Made by a program: the position numbers and the translations under genes. Shown here piece by piece: positions 34,009 to 43,051 of a stretch of 64,000 bases of DNA; the first letter of the stretch is position 1, and each line of letters opens with the position of its first letter. The DNA comes from Hydrogenoanaerobacterium sp032017025. GTDB taxonomy: Bacteria; Bacillota; Clostridia; Oscillospirales; Ruminococcaceae. The notes under the pieces are model-generated. The model was not told the DNA's origin, did not search any database, and saw nothing but the letters and a program-made list of their open reading frames with translations. The stretch lies in contig NZ_DALZQO010000007.1 in assembly GCF_032017025.1 (NCBI RefSeq), forward strand, positions 62,001-126,000, in the 5' to 3' direction.

Positions 34009-34887
34009 ATGTCACGTACAAGAACGGTAGAAATGATTTTTGCAGGGCCGCCTACACACTGGGTTGGAAATGGGTTTGAGGTTAGCAATTATTTTCCGTC
34101 AGGAAAAAACCTGCTTGAACGATTTACTCCATTCATTCTTTTGGATTACAATGCCCCGCGGGAGTTTCCTCCGAGCGAAACTCCGAAAGGTGTTGGGCAA
34201 CATCCACACAGGGGCTTTGAAACGGTCACTTTTGCTTTTGAGGGTGCCGTTGAGCACCATGACAACAAAGGAAACCATGGCATCATCTATCCGGGTGATG
34301 TGCAGTGGATGACGGCTGCATCAGGGATCATGCACAAAGAGTATCATGAAAAGGAATTTAGCAAAAACGGCGGGATTTTCCACATGATTCAGCTTTGGGT
34401 AAATCTCCCCAAGAAACATAAAATGGACGATCCCGGATATCAGGCAATCACTAAGGAACAAATGGGGAAAGTGGCACTTCCTGATGGAAAGGGAACTGTA
34501 ACGGTTGTAGCAGGAGCCTACGATGGGGTTAAAGGGCCGGCAAAGTCGTTCACTCCTATGAATATTTATATTATTGACCTGCAAAAAGGTGGAACGATCA
34601 CACTGAATGAGCCGGGAAACTTTAACATGGGTATGTTGATTCTCGGCGGAGAAGCAAAAGTAAACGGCGAGGCATGCAAGACAAAGGACTTCATTCTCTT
34701 GAAAAATGAGGAAGGTGAAGTAGTGATTCATGCCGAAAGCGATGATGTCAAGATCTTCGTTTTAAGCGGAGAACCAATTGATGAACCAATCGCCGCAGGC
34801 GGACCATTTGTGATGAACACAAGAGAAGAACTAATGCAGGCAAACGAGGACTTCAACAACGGGAAATTCGGGACACATGATTTTTAA
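34009..34887 (+). CDS. Pirin family protein
   Basis: 292-residue bicupin of the pirin family. The metal-site motif HPHRGFETVTF is in the N-terminal cupin near residues 65-75, with VEHHDNKGNHG and GIMHKEYHE carrying further ligands. The IFHMIQLWVNLPKKHKM segment and a C-terminal cupin without metal ligands complete the pattern. Bacterial pirins act as quercetin dioxygenases or redox-responsive modulators. The substrate is not evident here. AAGGAG precedes the ATG. It is a single gene ending at a strong terminator. Confidence 0.93.
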   Translation: MSRTRTVEMIFAGPPTHWVGNGFEVSNYFPSGKNLLERFTPFILLDYNAPREFPPSETPKGVGQHPHRGFETVTFAFEGAVEHHDNKGNHGIIYPGDVQWMTAASGIMHKEYHEKEFSKNGGIFHMIQLWVNLPKKHKMDDPGYQAITKEQMGKVALPDGKGTVTVVAGAYDGVKGPAKSFTPMNIYIIDLQKGGTITLNEPGNFNMGMLILGGEAKVNGEACKTKDFILLKNEEGEVVIHAESDDVKIFVLSGEPIDEPIAAGGPFVMNTREELMQANEDFNNGKFGTHDF

Positions 34888-34968
34888 TAAGTTATGTATA
34901 ACACTTTCTTATTCACGCGCCTATTCAAGTATAACCTGTCAGCAAATCGTTGTTTTCTCTACAAGCAA

Positions 34969-34999
34969 ACAAAACCTCCGGTTAAACCGGAGGTTTTGT
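34969..34999. terminator. Bidirectional terminator between pirin and araC-like genes
   Basis: Near-perfect palindrome, ACAAAACCTCCGGTT paired with AACCGGAGGTTTTGT, with T runs on both strands. Confidence 0.9.
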
Positions 35000-35853
35000 T
35001 ATTTTTTATTTGCGGTGCGAAGCTCTTTGCGGTACTGGCTGGGGGGCTGCCCTGCCGCTTTCACAAAGGCTTGTGAAAAATATGATGGTGAAGAAAAACC
35101 AACAATCTGAGCAATTTGCGAAACAGAATGGTTGGTGGTTGAAAGCAGCATCTTGCTCTCGTCAATACGTTTTTTGAGCAGATAGTTTATGGGAGAAACT
35201 CCAAAACTCTTGGAAAACGAATGTGCAAGATAATATTTGTTGGTATGCGTCAGCTTTGCGAGGTCATCAAGAGATATGTTCTCTTTAAAATTGGCATCTA
35301 TATATCTTTTTGCAATACTGCATTCGCGGTCGGATTTTTGTGTACCAACCGCAGCAAAAGAAAAATGGGATTGGCGCACCATGTTAACCAGAAGAACCTC
35401 GAATAAATTCTGGCAGACAATCTGGCTGTACTCCGTTTCGGCTGCAAGCTCCGTAAGCAAAATGTTTAGATAGAATAAAAAATCTTTTCTGTGGCTCTTA
35501 TAGTTTTGAACGCTAAACGTACCTATGTCCTGTTTGTCCCCAAATAAAAAAGACAGCCCGCTTACGCCAATTACAATGTATTCAAGAGGCGCAGCATTAA
35601 GGCTCATTTCTGTATGCAGCACATTGGGGTTAACAATTATAAAATCATCTGCCCGAACCTCAAAACTCTTGTTTTCTACCAAAAAGCTGCCCGTACCGTT
35701 GATTACATAAAAAAGCTCCGCAAAAGGATGTATGTGGGGGATGCTGTTCCAATCGCCTTCATATTTTGAAGAACTTACATACATAAGGTTTGCATTAATG
35801 CGCTCAACATCGCCTTCTTTAAAATCGTATCTTAGGTTACTCAAACCACTCAT
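34999..35853 (-). CDS. AraC family transcriptional regulator
   Basis: 284 residues. The N-terminal cupin sensor has HIHPFAELFYVINGTGSF and NVLHTE. The C-terminal double helix-turn-helix has ISLDDLAKLTHTNKYYLAHSFSKSFG and HSVSQIAQIVGFSSPSYFSQAF (each described in part). The RBS (AAGGGG) abuts the ATG at 35853. A TTG three codons in (35844) has better spacing and may be the real start. It is divergent from the lacto-N-biose operon, so it probably senses that sugar or a derivative and activates the operon. This is inferred from position. Confidence 0.9.
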   Translation of the reverse strand: MSGLSNLRYDFKEGDVERINANLMYVSSSKYEGDWNSIPHIHPFAELFYVINGTGSFLVENKSFEVRADDFIIVNPNVLHTEMSLNAAPLEYIVIGVSGLSFLFGDKQDIGTFSVQNYKSHRKDFLFYLNILLTELAAETEYSQIVCQNLFEVLLVNMVRQSHFSFAAVGTQKSDRECSIAKRYIDANFKENISLDDLAKLTHTNKYYLAHSFSKSFGVSPINYLLKKRIDESKMLLSTTNHSVSQIAQIVGFSSPSYFSQAFVKAAGQPPSQYRKELRTANKK

Positions 35854-36167
35854 CCCCTTAAATAATTTTATATTTATTGCTCAATAAGCAGTACTCAACA
35901 GTCTATCATCCAACCGTTTAAAACAAATACGGCTAAATTTTTTGCAAAAAATAAGGACTATTTATTAAATTCGGATATACAATATCAATAAAATTTCACA
36001 TTTCAATTTATTACATATTAACTTAAATTTTTATAAAAAGCAAGATATCTAAATTATCAAGCAACAATTAGATTGATTCAGCGGCCGTATCAGCTATACT
36101 TGATTATAACGAAGGGGTTTTACCACCTTCTGCAAGAATGATTATTTTAAACATGGGAGGGTTTCGT
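35854..36167. other. Divergent control region of the lacto-N-biose operon
   Basis: About 314 bases, very AT-rich, without a gene. It carries the plus-strand promoter listed next and probably AraC-type half sites; no clear repeat could be assigned. Confidence 0.5.
36073..36100 (+). promoter_or_regulatory. Promoter of the lacto-N-biose operon
   Basis: TTGATT (36073-36078), 16-base spacer, TATACT (36095-36100), about 68 bases before the ATG at 36168. The imperfect -10 is consistent with dependence on an activator. Confidence 0.55.
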
Positions 36168-37526
36168 ATGAAAAAACTCGTCGCTATCTTATTAACTTTA
36201 GCGCTAACTCTTACTGCCTTTACAGCCTGTGGCAAAGCTCCGGCATCATCTGCCGCACCGGATGGTTCTGCATCACCGTCGGAAAGCATTGCTCCTGCAG
36301 CCCAGACTTTAAAGGTTGCCGCCATTGAAACAGCTTATGGCTCAGACATGTGGAAGGAAGTTGCCGCTGCCTTTGAAGCTGCAAATCCCGGCGTTACCGT
36401 AGAACTGGTAACAGACAAAAAGCTTGAGGATGTCATCGGGCCAAGCATGAAATCGGGTGATTACCCGGATGTGGTACACCTCGCAACCGGCAGACCGGAT
36501 GCCCTTACCGAGACACTGATCAAAGAGAACGGCCTTTCGGACATTACAGATGTACTTGATATGACCGTACCCGGAGAAGGCAAAAAGGTAAAAGAAAAAA
36601 TTGCCGGCGGCTTTACCGATTCTTCTTTGACCAACCCGTACAACGACGGTAAAACCTATATGGCGCCAATGTTCTACAGCCCATGCGGACTTTTCTATAA
36701 TTCCGGCCTGTTTGAGCAAAAGGGCTGGTCAGTTCCAAAAACATGGGATGAAATGTGGGCACTTGGCGACAAAGCAAAGGCAGAGGGTATTGCCCTGTTC
36801 AGCTACCCAACAGCAGGCTACTTTGATGCTTTCTTCTATTCCCTTCTTTACGAAGTAGGCGGCCCCGATTTCTTCACCAAGGCTACCCGCTATGACGAGG
36901 GCATTTGGGAAACACCGGAAGCACAAGCAGCGTTTGACATTGTGGCCAAACTGGCTACCTACACAGAGAAATCTGTACCCGCAAACGCAAACAACGATAA
37001 CTTTACCAAGAACCAGCAGCTGATTCTTGACAATAAGGCACTCTTTATGCCAAATGGCACTTGGGTAGTTGGCGAAATGAAGGATGCACCCCGCGCTGAC
37101 GGCTTTAAATGGGGATTCACCGCTCTTCCCGCTGTAAAAGAAGGCGGAGATGCATACTCCTACACATGGTTCGAGCAGTGCTGGATTCCAGAAGCTGCTC
37201 AGAACAAAGACCTTGCAAAACAATTTGTAGCATTTCTGTATACCGATACAGCTGCTGTTATCTTTGCAAAGGCAGGCGCTATTCAGCCAATCGTCGGTTT
37301 TGCCAATACACTGGAGGGCGACAACAAGCTGTTCTACAGCATTTACGACAATGGCGCCAAGGCAGCCCTTGGTGCATTTGCAGCAACAGAGCCTGTTGAA
37401 GGTGTAAACTTTGCCGATACGGTATTTACCGCTGTTAACTCTCTTGTAAACGGATCTAAAACTCAACAGGAGTGGGTTGATGGAATCATCAAAGACAGCA
37501 ACACTCTGCGTGGAGCTCTTAAGTAA
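36168..37526 (+). CDS. Extracellular solute-binding lipoprotein (CUT1 ABC transporter)
   Basis: About 452 residues. A signal peptide ends in lipobox FTAC (cysteine near residue 22), so the protein should be lipid-anchored outside the membrane. A Ser/Ala/Pro linker and a periplasmic-binding fold follow. VAAAFEAANPGVTVEL, YNDGKTYMAP and WDEMWALGDKAKAEG are typical of family 1 sugar-binding proteins. GGGAGG precedes the ATG. It is first in an operon with two permeases and a GH112 phosphorylase, which points to galacto-N-biose/lacto-N-biose as ligand. No ATPase gene is present, so a shared MsmK-like ATPase is expected elsewhere. Confidence 0.9.
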   Translation: MKKLVAILLTLALTLTAFTACGKAPASSAAPDGSASPSESIAPAAQTLKVAAIETAYGSDMWKEVAAAFEAANPGVTVELVTDKKLEDVIGPSMKSGDYPDVVHLATGRPDALTETLIKENGLSDITDVLDMTVPGEGKKVKEKIAGGFTDSSLTNPYNDGKTYMAPMFYSPCGLFYNSGLFEQKGWSVPKTWDEMWALGDKAKAEGIALFSYPTAGYFDAFFYSLLYEVGGPDFFTKATRYDEGIWETPEAQAAFDIVAKLATYTEKSVPANANNDNFTKNQQLILDNKALFMPNGTWVVGEMKDAPRADGFKWGFTALPAVKEGGDAYSYTWFEQCWIPEAAQNKDLAKQFVAFLYTDTAAVIFAKAGAIQPIVGFANTLEGDNKLFYSIYDNGAKAALGAFAATEPVEGVNFADTVFTAVNSLVNGSKTQQEWVDGIIKDSNTLRGALK

Positions 37527-37558
37527 AGCAATCAAAGAGTAATCATTTAATTCCCTTT

Positions 37559-37676
37559 AACGGTGGGTAGGTTATACCGAAAGCCCGGCAAGCAGATAGG
37601 TTAGCTTGCCGGAGAAGCGGCCAAGCCGCACTTTAAAAACTGTTTTGTTTTTAAAGTGGTATTTCCGACCACCGTT
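37559..37676 (+). ncRNA. Structured intergenic RNA candidate between binding-protein and permease genes
   Basis: A 118-base stretch closed by AACGGTGG (37559-37566) and CCACCGTT (37669-37676) encloses three further hairpins. They are CCGGCAAGC / GCTTGCCGG (37585-37612), GCGGC / GCCGC (37617-37629) and CACTTTAAAAA / TTTTTAAAGTG (about 37629-37658). Together they form a multibranch, cloverleaf-like fold. It may stabilise the upstream binding-protein message or attenuate downstream expression. No known riboswitch class is recognised. Confidence 0.5.
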
Positions 37677-37705
37677 AATTTTGAAAAGCCACAGGAGGTG
37701 CCCGT

Positions 37706-38599
37706 ATGGACAAACAAAAAGGCCGCGGAAGATTTATTCTGCTTTGCGTTTCACCCGCGGTTGTGCTGTTTACCATTTTTATGGTGATACCAACTATCAA
37801 TATATTCAGAATGTCATTTTACAAATGGGGCGGCTACTCCGCCAAAAAGACCTTTGTTGGGTTTGATAATTTTATAAAGCTGTTTCAAGACCAAAAGTTT
37901 TTGCAGTCTTTTCAAAACTCAATACTGCTTATTGTTATTGTGACGCTAATAACAATAAGTTTAGCATTGGTGTTCGCTGGTATTTTGTCAAGAGAGAAAA
38001 TCCGGGGACAAAACTTTTTCCGTATTGTGTTTTACATACCTAATATTTTATCTGTTGTTGTAATATCAGCTATTTTTAGCGCTATTTACGACCCGGCAAA
38101 CGGTATGCTCAACTCTTTGCTCGCCCTATTCCGCGGTGAAACTTATGAGCCTGTATATTGGCTGGGTGACCCCAAAATTGTTATATTCAGCCTTGTCGGT
38201 GCTCTGGTGTGGCAGGCAGTCGGCTACTATATGGTGATGTATATGGCGAGCATGTCCAGCGTCCCCGAAAGCCTGTATGAATGTGCCAACCTTGAGGGCG
38301 CGGGGAGAATAAAACAGTTTTTTTCAATCACCATACCGCTTATCTGGACGAATATTCGAACCACACTTACCTTCTTTATCATCAGCAGCATCAATATGAG
38401 CTTTCTTTTGGTAAAGGCTATGACAAGCGGCGGGCCGGATGGTGCCACAGAAGTATTCCTAAGCTATATGTACAGGCAAGCATACACAAACTCAACCTAC
38501 GGGTACGGTATGGCTGTGGGCGTGGTGGTATTCCTGTTTTCGTTTGCCCTTTCGGCAATTGTAAACCTTGTGACCAAACGCGAAACGATTGAATTTTAA
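37706..38599 (+). CDS. ABC sugar transporter permease (MalF type)
   Basis: 297 residues with six predicted membrane helices. The EAA loop (NLEGAGRIKQFFSITIPLIW) near residue 195 contacts the ATPase. AGGAGG lies six to seven bases before the ATG. It pairs with the next gene to form the channel of the lacto-N-biose importer. Confidence 0.92.
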   Translation: MDKQKGRGRFILLCVSPAVVLFTIFMVIPTINIFRMSFYKWGGYSAKKTFVGFDNFIKLFQDQKFLQSFQNSILLIVIVTLITISLALVFAGILSREKIRGQNFFRIVFYIPNILSVVVISAIFSAIYDPANGMLNSLLALFRGETYEPVYWLGDPKIVIFSLVGALVWQAVGYYMVMYMASMSSVPESLYECANLEGAGRIKQFFSITIPLIWTNIRTTLTFFIISSINMSFLLVKAMTSGGPDGATEVFLSYMYRQAYTNSTYGYGMAVGVVVFLFSFALSAIVNLVTKRETIEF

Positions 38600-38612
38600 A
38601 AGGAGGGCAACT

Positions 38613-39500
38613 ATGGTAAGCACAAAAGGTAACAAAACCGACATCCTATATAAAATCTTTATCTATGTAGCCCTCATCACCCTCGCGGTATCTATTATTA
38701 TACCGGTTGCCTGGGTGTTCATGGCTTCGGTAAAACAAAACAGCGAATTCTACGGTAACCCTTGGGTGTTGCCTCAGGGGCTGCATGTTCAAAACTTTAT
38801 CGATGCATGGGGCAAGGCTCGCATGGGTGAATATATGCTCAACTCGGTGCTTGCAACCGGCTTGGGGCTGATTATACTGCTTGCTGTCGCCCTGCCTGCC
38901 GCATATGTACTAAGCCGCTTTCAATTTACCGGTAAAAAGTTTTTAAACACCATGTTTATGGGTGGGCTATTTATCAACGTCAGTTACATTGTGGTGCCAA
39001 TCTTTTTAATGTTTGTAGATGGTGATAAGCTTGCGCGAAGCATTTTCGGCAACGGGTTTCTACTCAACAATATTTTTATGCTGTCGGTTGTTTATGCTTC
39101 CACTGCGCTTCCGTTTACAATTTATCTGCTTTCGGGGTACTTTTCCACTCTACCGAAAGCCTATGAGGAGGCAGCCTATGTTGATGGAGCCGGCTACTTT
39201 TCCACTATGATAAAAATAATACTTCCAATGGCAAAGCCCAGCATCATAACTGTTTTACTTTTTAATTTTCTGTCTTTTTGGAACGAGTACATCATTGCTA
39301 TGACATTGCTGAGCGACCCCAAAGGCGCAAAAACCCTTCCGGTAGGATTAATGAACCTTATGAAGGCGCAAAATGCCGCAGCACAGTACGGACAAATGTA
39401 CGCGGGGCTTGTGCTCGTCATGCTCCCCACATTGATTTTATATATCTGTGTTCAGAAAAAACTGACGCAGGGCATGACTTTAGGCGGCCTCAAGGGCTAA
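38613..39500 (+). CDS. ABC sugar transporter permease (MalG type)
   Basis: About 295 residues, six membrane helices, EAA loop EEAAYVDGAGYFSTMIKIIL. GGAGG precedes the ATG at 38613. The frame extends upstream into the malF-like gene, but that start has no site. The two genes are 13 bases apart. Partner of the previous permease. Confidence 0.92.
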   Translation: MVSTKGNKTDILYKIFIYVALITLAVSIIIPVAWVFMASVKQNSEFYGNPWVLPQGLHVQNFIDAWGKARMGEYMLNSVLATGLGLIILLAVALPAAYVLSRFQFTGKKFLNTMFMGGLFINVSYIVVPIFLMFVDGDKLARSIFGNGFLLNNIFMLSVVYASTALPFTIYLLSGYFSTLPKAYEEAAYVDGAGYFSTMIKIILPMAKPSIITVLLFNFLSFWNEYIIAMTLLSDPKGAKTLPVGLMNLMKAQNAAAQYGQMYAGLVLVMLPTLILYICVQKKLTQGMTLGGLKG

Positions 39501-39527
39501 CCGCAAGCTGACAGGAGGATTTGATCG

Positions 39528-39707
39528 ATGGAGTATATGAGAAAAAAACTGTTGGTTCTGGCAGGATTGGTTGCTCTGGTTTTTTTTACATGGCTTGTGA
39601 TTATCGGCCATAGAGCAATCGGTTACTCCGGCCTTGGGTTAATGACCGCGGGACTGGCAGGGATCTTAGCCTTGTTATTTATTTATAACAGACAATATAC
39701 TAAGTAA
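39528..39707 (+). CDS. Two-helix membrane peptide, DUF6903-like
   Basis: 59 residues: MEYMRKK, then a helix (LLVLAGLVALVFFTWLVII), a short loop GHRAIGYSGLG and a second helix (MTAGLAGILALLFIYN), ending RQYTK. AGGAGG lies upstream of the ATG. It sits between the malG-like gene and the phosphorylase gene. From memory, DUF6903 peptides of this size and GYSGL loop occur in GH112 loci. Perhaps an accessory of the transporter; the role is unknown. Confidence 0.75.
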   Translation: MEYMRKKLLVLAGLVALVFFTWLVIIGHRAIGYSGLGLMTAGLAGILALLFIYNRQYTK

Positions 39708-39718
39708 GTGGTGATATT

Positions 39719-41893
39719 ATGAATTCAGAGCAAAAGACGAAATCATCCGGCCGCGTTACCATCCCCACCGACGTGGACGTAGTACCCGAAACCCTAGAGA
39801 TTATGAAAATTTGGGGCGCGGATGCATTACGTGACTGTGACGGCACGGACTTTCCGCAAGAGCTGAAACAAGCAAACGCAAAAATATACAAAACCTACTA
39901 TACAACAAGAAAAGACAATGAATGGGCAAAGGCTAATCTCGATGAAGTACAGCAGATGTACATCATGACGAATTTTTACACTGCCGTCTCAGGTACACTC
40001 AGCATCCACCTGATGGCAGGCATCTACCCCGAAATGCTTAAGGTCAACTCTGCCGACGACATCACCCGCTGGTGGGAGGTAATCGACCGGACTACAGGAG
40101 AAGTTGTGCCCATCAGCAATTGGAGTTACTGCGAGGAGACAGGCGACGTAACCATTAAAAACGCTGTACCTTTCCACGACTACACCGTGAGCTTTTTGGC
40201 CTATATTATGTGGGACCCTGTCCATATGTACAATGCGGTAGTAAACGACTGGCAGGGTATTGAAAAACAGATTACCTTTGATGTACGGCAGCCAAAAACC
40301 AAGGAGTTTTCAAAGGAGCGTCTGCGTAAATTCTGCCGTGAAAACCCGCATGTTGATGTGATTCGCTACACCACCTTTTTTCACCAGTTTACCCTGATAT
40401 TCGATGAGCTGGCAAGAGAAAAGTTTGTGGACTGGTACGGTTATTCCGCCAGTGTAAGCCCCTATATTTTGGCACAGTTTGAACAAGAGGTGGGTTACGG
40501 GTTCCGGCCCGAATATATCATCGACCAAGGTTATATGAACAACCAATATCGCGTGCCCAGCAAGCAATTTAAAGACTTTCAAGCTTTTCAGCGCCGCGAG
40601 GTTGCCAAGCTTGCAAAAGAGCTGGTGGATATTACCCATGAAGAGGGTAAAGAAGCGATGATGTTCCTGGGCGACCACTGGATTGGTACAGAACCGTTTA
40701 TGGAGGAGTTTTCCACAATTGGGCTGGATTCCGTTGTGGGCAGCGTGGGCAACGGCTCTACCCTGCGCCTAATCAGTGATATTCCCGGTGTGAAATATAC
40801 CGAGGGGCGCTTTTTGCCTTACTTTTTCCCCGATGTTTTTCACAAGGGCGGCGACCCCGTAAAGGAAGCCCGATTCAATTGGGTGACCGCAAGACGCGCA
40901 ATTTTGCGCAATCCTATCGACCGTATCGGTTATGGCGGCTACCTCAAGCTCGCGCTGGATTTCCCCGACTTTGTCGAGTATGTGACAAGCGTATGCGATG
41001 AGTTCCGCACTCTGTATGAAAATGCGGCGGGTGCCACCCCCTACTGTGTGAAGAAGGTAGCGGTGCTCAACTGCTGGGGAAAAATGCGCGCTTGGGGCGC
41101 ACATATGGTGCACCATGCCCTTTACCAAAAGCAAAACTACTCCTATGCAGGAGTGATCGAGGCTCTTTCTGGTGCCCCGTTTGATGTGCAATTCATCAGC
41201 TTTGACGATATTCTGGATTTTCCCCAAATGCTGAAAGACTTTGATATCATTATCAATGTCGGCGATGCTTACACTGCGCATTCGGGCGGCGACTACTGGA
41301 AAGACAAACGAATTGCAAGTGCGGTGAAGGAGTTTATTCATAACGGAGGCGGCTTCATCGGTATTGGTGAGCCCACAGCTTGCCAGCATCAAGGCAGATA
41401 CTTTCAACTTGCAGGCGTAATGGGTGTGGAAAAAGAAAGAGGCTTTAACCTCAATCAAGATAAATACAACTGGCATGAGCATGACCACTTTATCATTGAC
41501 GACTGCAAGGGCGTCATCGATTTTGGCGAGGGGCAAAAGAATATCTTCGCACTGGAGGGCGCAACTGTAATCCGTCAAAACCACAAGGAAGTTCAAATGG
41601 CGGTCAACAGCTTTGGCAGCGGCAGGTGTGTGTACATCAGCGGCCTACCCTATAGCTTTGAGAACAGCCGCCTGCTTTACAGGGCAATTATGTGGGCGTC
41701 GGGCGATGAACAAAACTTGAAGAAGTGGTTCTCGACAAACTATAACGTTGAAGTTCATGCCTATGTCAAAAACGGCAAGTATTGTGTTGTCAATAACACC
41801 TATGAACCGCAGTCCACCACTGTTTACAAAGGCGACGGCACCTGTTTTGACCTTGATTTGGCTGCCAATGAAATTATTTGGTACGAGATCTAA
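39719..41893 (+). CDS. lnpA: 1,3-beta-galactosyl-N-acetylhexosamine phosphorylase (GH112)
   Basis: 724-residue cytoplasmic enzyme that phosphorolyses lacto-N-biose I or galacto-N-biose to galactose 1-phosphate and the N-acetylhexosamine. Diagnostic features are the N-terminal GRVTIPTDVDVVPETLEI, the catalytic acid in MMFLGDHWIGTEP near residue 318, the glutamine-amidotransferase-like domain (DIIINVGDAYTAHSGG) and a C-terminal beta domain. Length matches GH112. It ends the operon, with a terminator 38 bases downstream. NahK-, GalT- and GalE-like genes of the full pathway are not in the window. Specificity for galactosyl-rhamnose cannot be wholly excluded. Confidence 0.93.
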   Translation: MNSEQKTKSSGRVTIPTDVDVVPETLEIMKIWGADALRDCDGTDFPQELKQANAKIYKTYYTTRKDNEWAKANLDEVQQMYIMTNFYTAVSGTLSIHLMAGIYPEMLKVNSADDITRWWEVIDRTTGEVVPISNWSYCEETGDVTIKNAVPFHDYTVSFLAYIMWDPVHMYNAVVNDWQGIEKQITFDVRQPKTKEFSKERLRKFCRENPHVDVIRYTTFFHQFTLIFDELAREKFVDWYGYSASVSPYILAQFEQEVGYGFRPEYIIDQGYMNNQYRVPSKQFKDFQAFQRREVAKLAKELVDITHEEGKEAMMFLGDHWIGTEPFMEEFSTIGLDSVVGSVGNGSTLRLISDIPGVKYTEGRFLPYFFPDVFHKGGDPVKEARFNWVTARRAILRNPIDRIGYGGYLKLALDFPDFVEYVTSVCDEFRTLYENAAGATPYCVKKVAVLNCWGKMRAWGAHMVHHALYQKQNYSYAGVIEALSGAPFDVQFISFDDILDFPQMLKDFDIIINVGDAYTAHSGGDYWKDKRIASAVKEFIHNGGGFIGIGEPTACQHQGRYFQLAGVMGVEKERGFNLNQDKYNWHEHDHFIIDDCKGVIDFGEGQKNIFALEGATVIRQNHKEVQMAVNSFGSGRCVYISGLPYSFENSRLLYRAIMWASGDEQNLKKWFSTNYNVEVHAYVKNGKYCVVNNTYEPQSTTVYKGDGTCFDLDLAANEIIWYEI

Positions 41894-41930
41894 GAAATAT
41901 AGTTTGCTTTTCTTTCTCTTTTCCTTAAAA

Positions 41931-41970
41931 CAACCGGGGATTCCTACCATATGGTGGGAATCCCCGGTTG
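41931..41970. terminator. Terminator of the lacto-N-biose operon
   Basis: Twenty-base arms beginning CAACCGGGGATTCC, with one mismatch and almost no loop. It lies between convergent genes and may also serve the minus-strand radical SAM gene. Confidence 0.8.
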
Positions 41971-41979
41971 TACTTCTAT

Positions 41980-43038
41980 CTATCGGCTTATCGTTGCTGC
42001 ATCTTTACCGCGCAGCGCGCATCCCCCCGCGCCCTCATGGTACAAATGGCTTTCCTGCCGTATTTTTTGAAAGAGCGGTGAACAAAACGCTTTTAATAGC
42101 GGCTCGTTTATCACATTCCGGTCTGAGCAGGCGGCAAAGGGACAGGGCTCCAAAGCACCGGACGCACTGATGTGCGCAAACCCGCGCCCCGCCGCAAGGC
42201 ACCCGTCATACGTGCTTTCATCACCGGGAAAAGCAATGAGCAGCGCTTTCCCCCGTGCAGATGCCTGATGGCAAAAGGCTTGCAGCTTTTGCTTGCTTTG
42301 CTGTGTCAACACAAGCAACTGCGTGGTTGTTTCCATGGGGACATACTCAACAAAAATAGACAGGCGGCAACCCAATTGCAAATAGGGAGAAAGAAAATCC
42401 AGATTGGCTACATCGGCAATATTATGCTCTCCGGTAGTGATGGACAGGCCAAACGGAACCTGCCGTCTTGATAGGCGCTGCATCGCGTTTTCGATACACT
42501 TTGCAACACCATCTCCCCTGCGCTCATCTGTCTGGTCTGGGCTGCCCTCCACGCTAAACAGCGGCACCACACTACGATTTGCTGCAAACCAGTCGGCCTG
42601 TGCATCATCCATGAGTGTACCGTTTGTGAATACAAGCCCCAAAAGCTTTGGCTGCTGCGCAACAGCTTCCAGCCATTCATGGCGCAGAAGCGGCTCTCCC
42701 CCCGCCAGCAAAATCATCGAGCAGCCGGCTTCCACCGCCTGACTGAGCAGGTCATCCATCTGCTGCCGTGTCATCTCTTGTTGTATGTCGCGGCAATGCC
42801 CCTGCGCATAGCAGCCCTTACAATGCAGATTGCACTGCTCCGTCGTGCTGATTATCAGCAAGGGCGGAACGACCACGCCTTGCTTTAGCCATGCGCTGCG
42901 TTTCTTTTTGGCCTCAGTTTGATGTGCAAAAACATGCGTGAGTGCGGCTGCGCTCTGCGGATACTCCCGCAGCAGCCCTAACCCGGTATTCAAGATGGAA
43001 TGCATGCTTTGGTCAAAGAGCGTTCGATAATCCCCCAT
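41980..43038 (-). CDS. Radical SAM protein with a C-terminal cysteine-rich region
   Basis: About 352 residues. The [4Fe-4S]/SAM motif is CNLHCKGCYA near residue 80, with LLAGGEPLLR for SAM binding and FSVEGSPDQTDERRG later in the barrel. Further cysteines (ECCPF-like ALEPCPFAACSD and GGCALRG) suggest a SPASM-like auxiliary cluster. The ATG at 43038 is preferred over one 14 codons upstream because GGGGG precedes it. It lies 13 bases after the TetR stop, so the two form an operon. No peptide-precursor gene is visible. The substrate is unknown. Confidence 0.85.
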   Translation of the reverse strand: MGDYRTLFDQSMHSILNTGLGLLREYPQSAAALTHVFAHQTEAKKKRSAWLKQGVVVPPLLIISTTEQCNLHCKGCYAQGHCRDIQQEMTRQQMDDLLSQAVEAGCSMILLAGGEPLLRHEWLEAVAQQPKLLGLVFTNGTLMDDAQADWFAANRSVVPLFSVEGSPDQTDERRGDGVAKCIENAMQRLSRRQVPFGLSITTGEHNIADVANLDFLSPYLQLGCRLSIFVEYVPMETTTQLLVLTQQSKQKLQAFCHQASARGKALLIAFPGDESTYDGCLAAGRGFAHISASGALEPCPFAACSDRNVINEPLLKAFCSPLFQKIRQESHLYHEGAGGCALRGKDAATISR

Positions 43039-43051
43039 GGCAATTGCCCCC

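Noticed and set aside
40769..41596. 275-codon minus-strand open frame within the GH112 gene
   Set aside because: Shadow of the long, well-recognised phosphorylase gene on the other strand.
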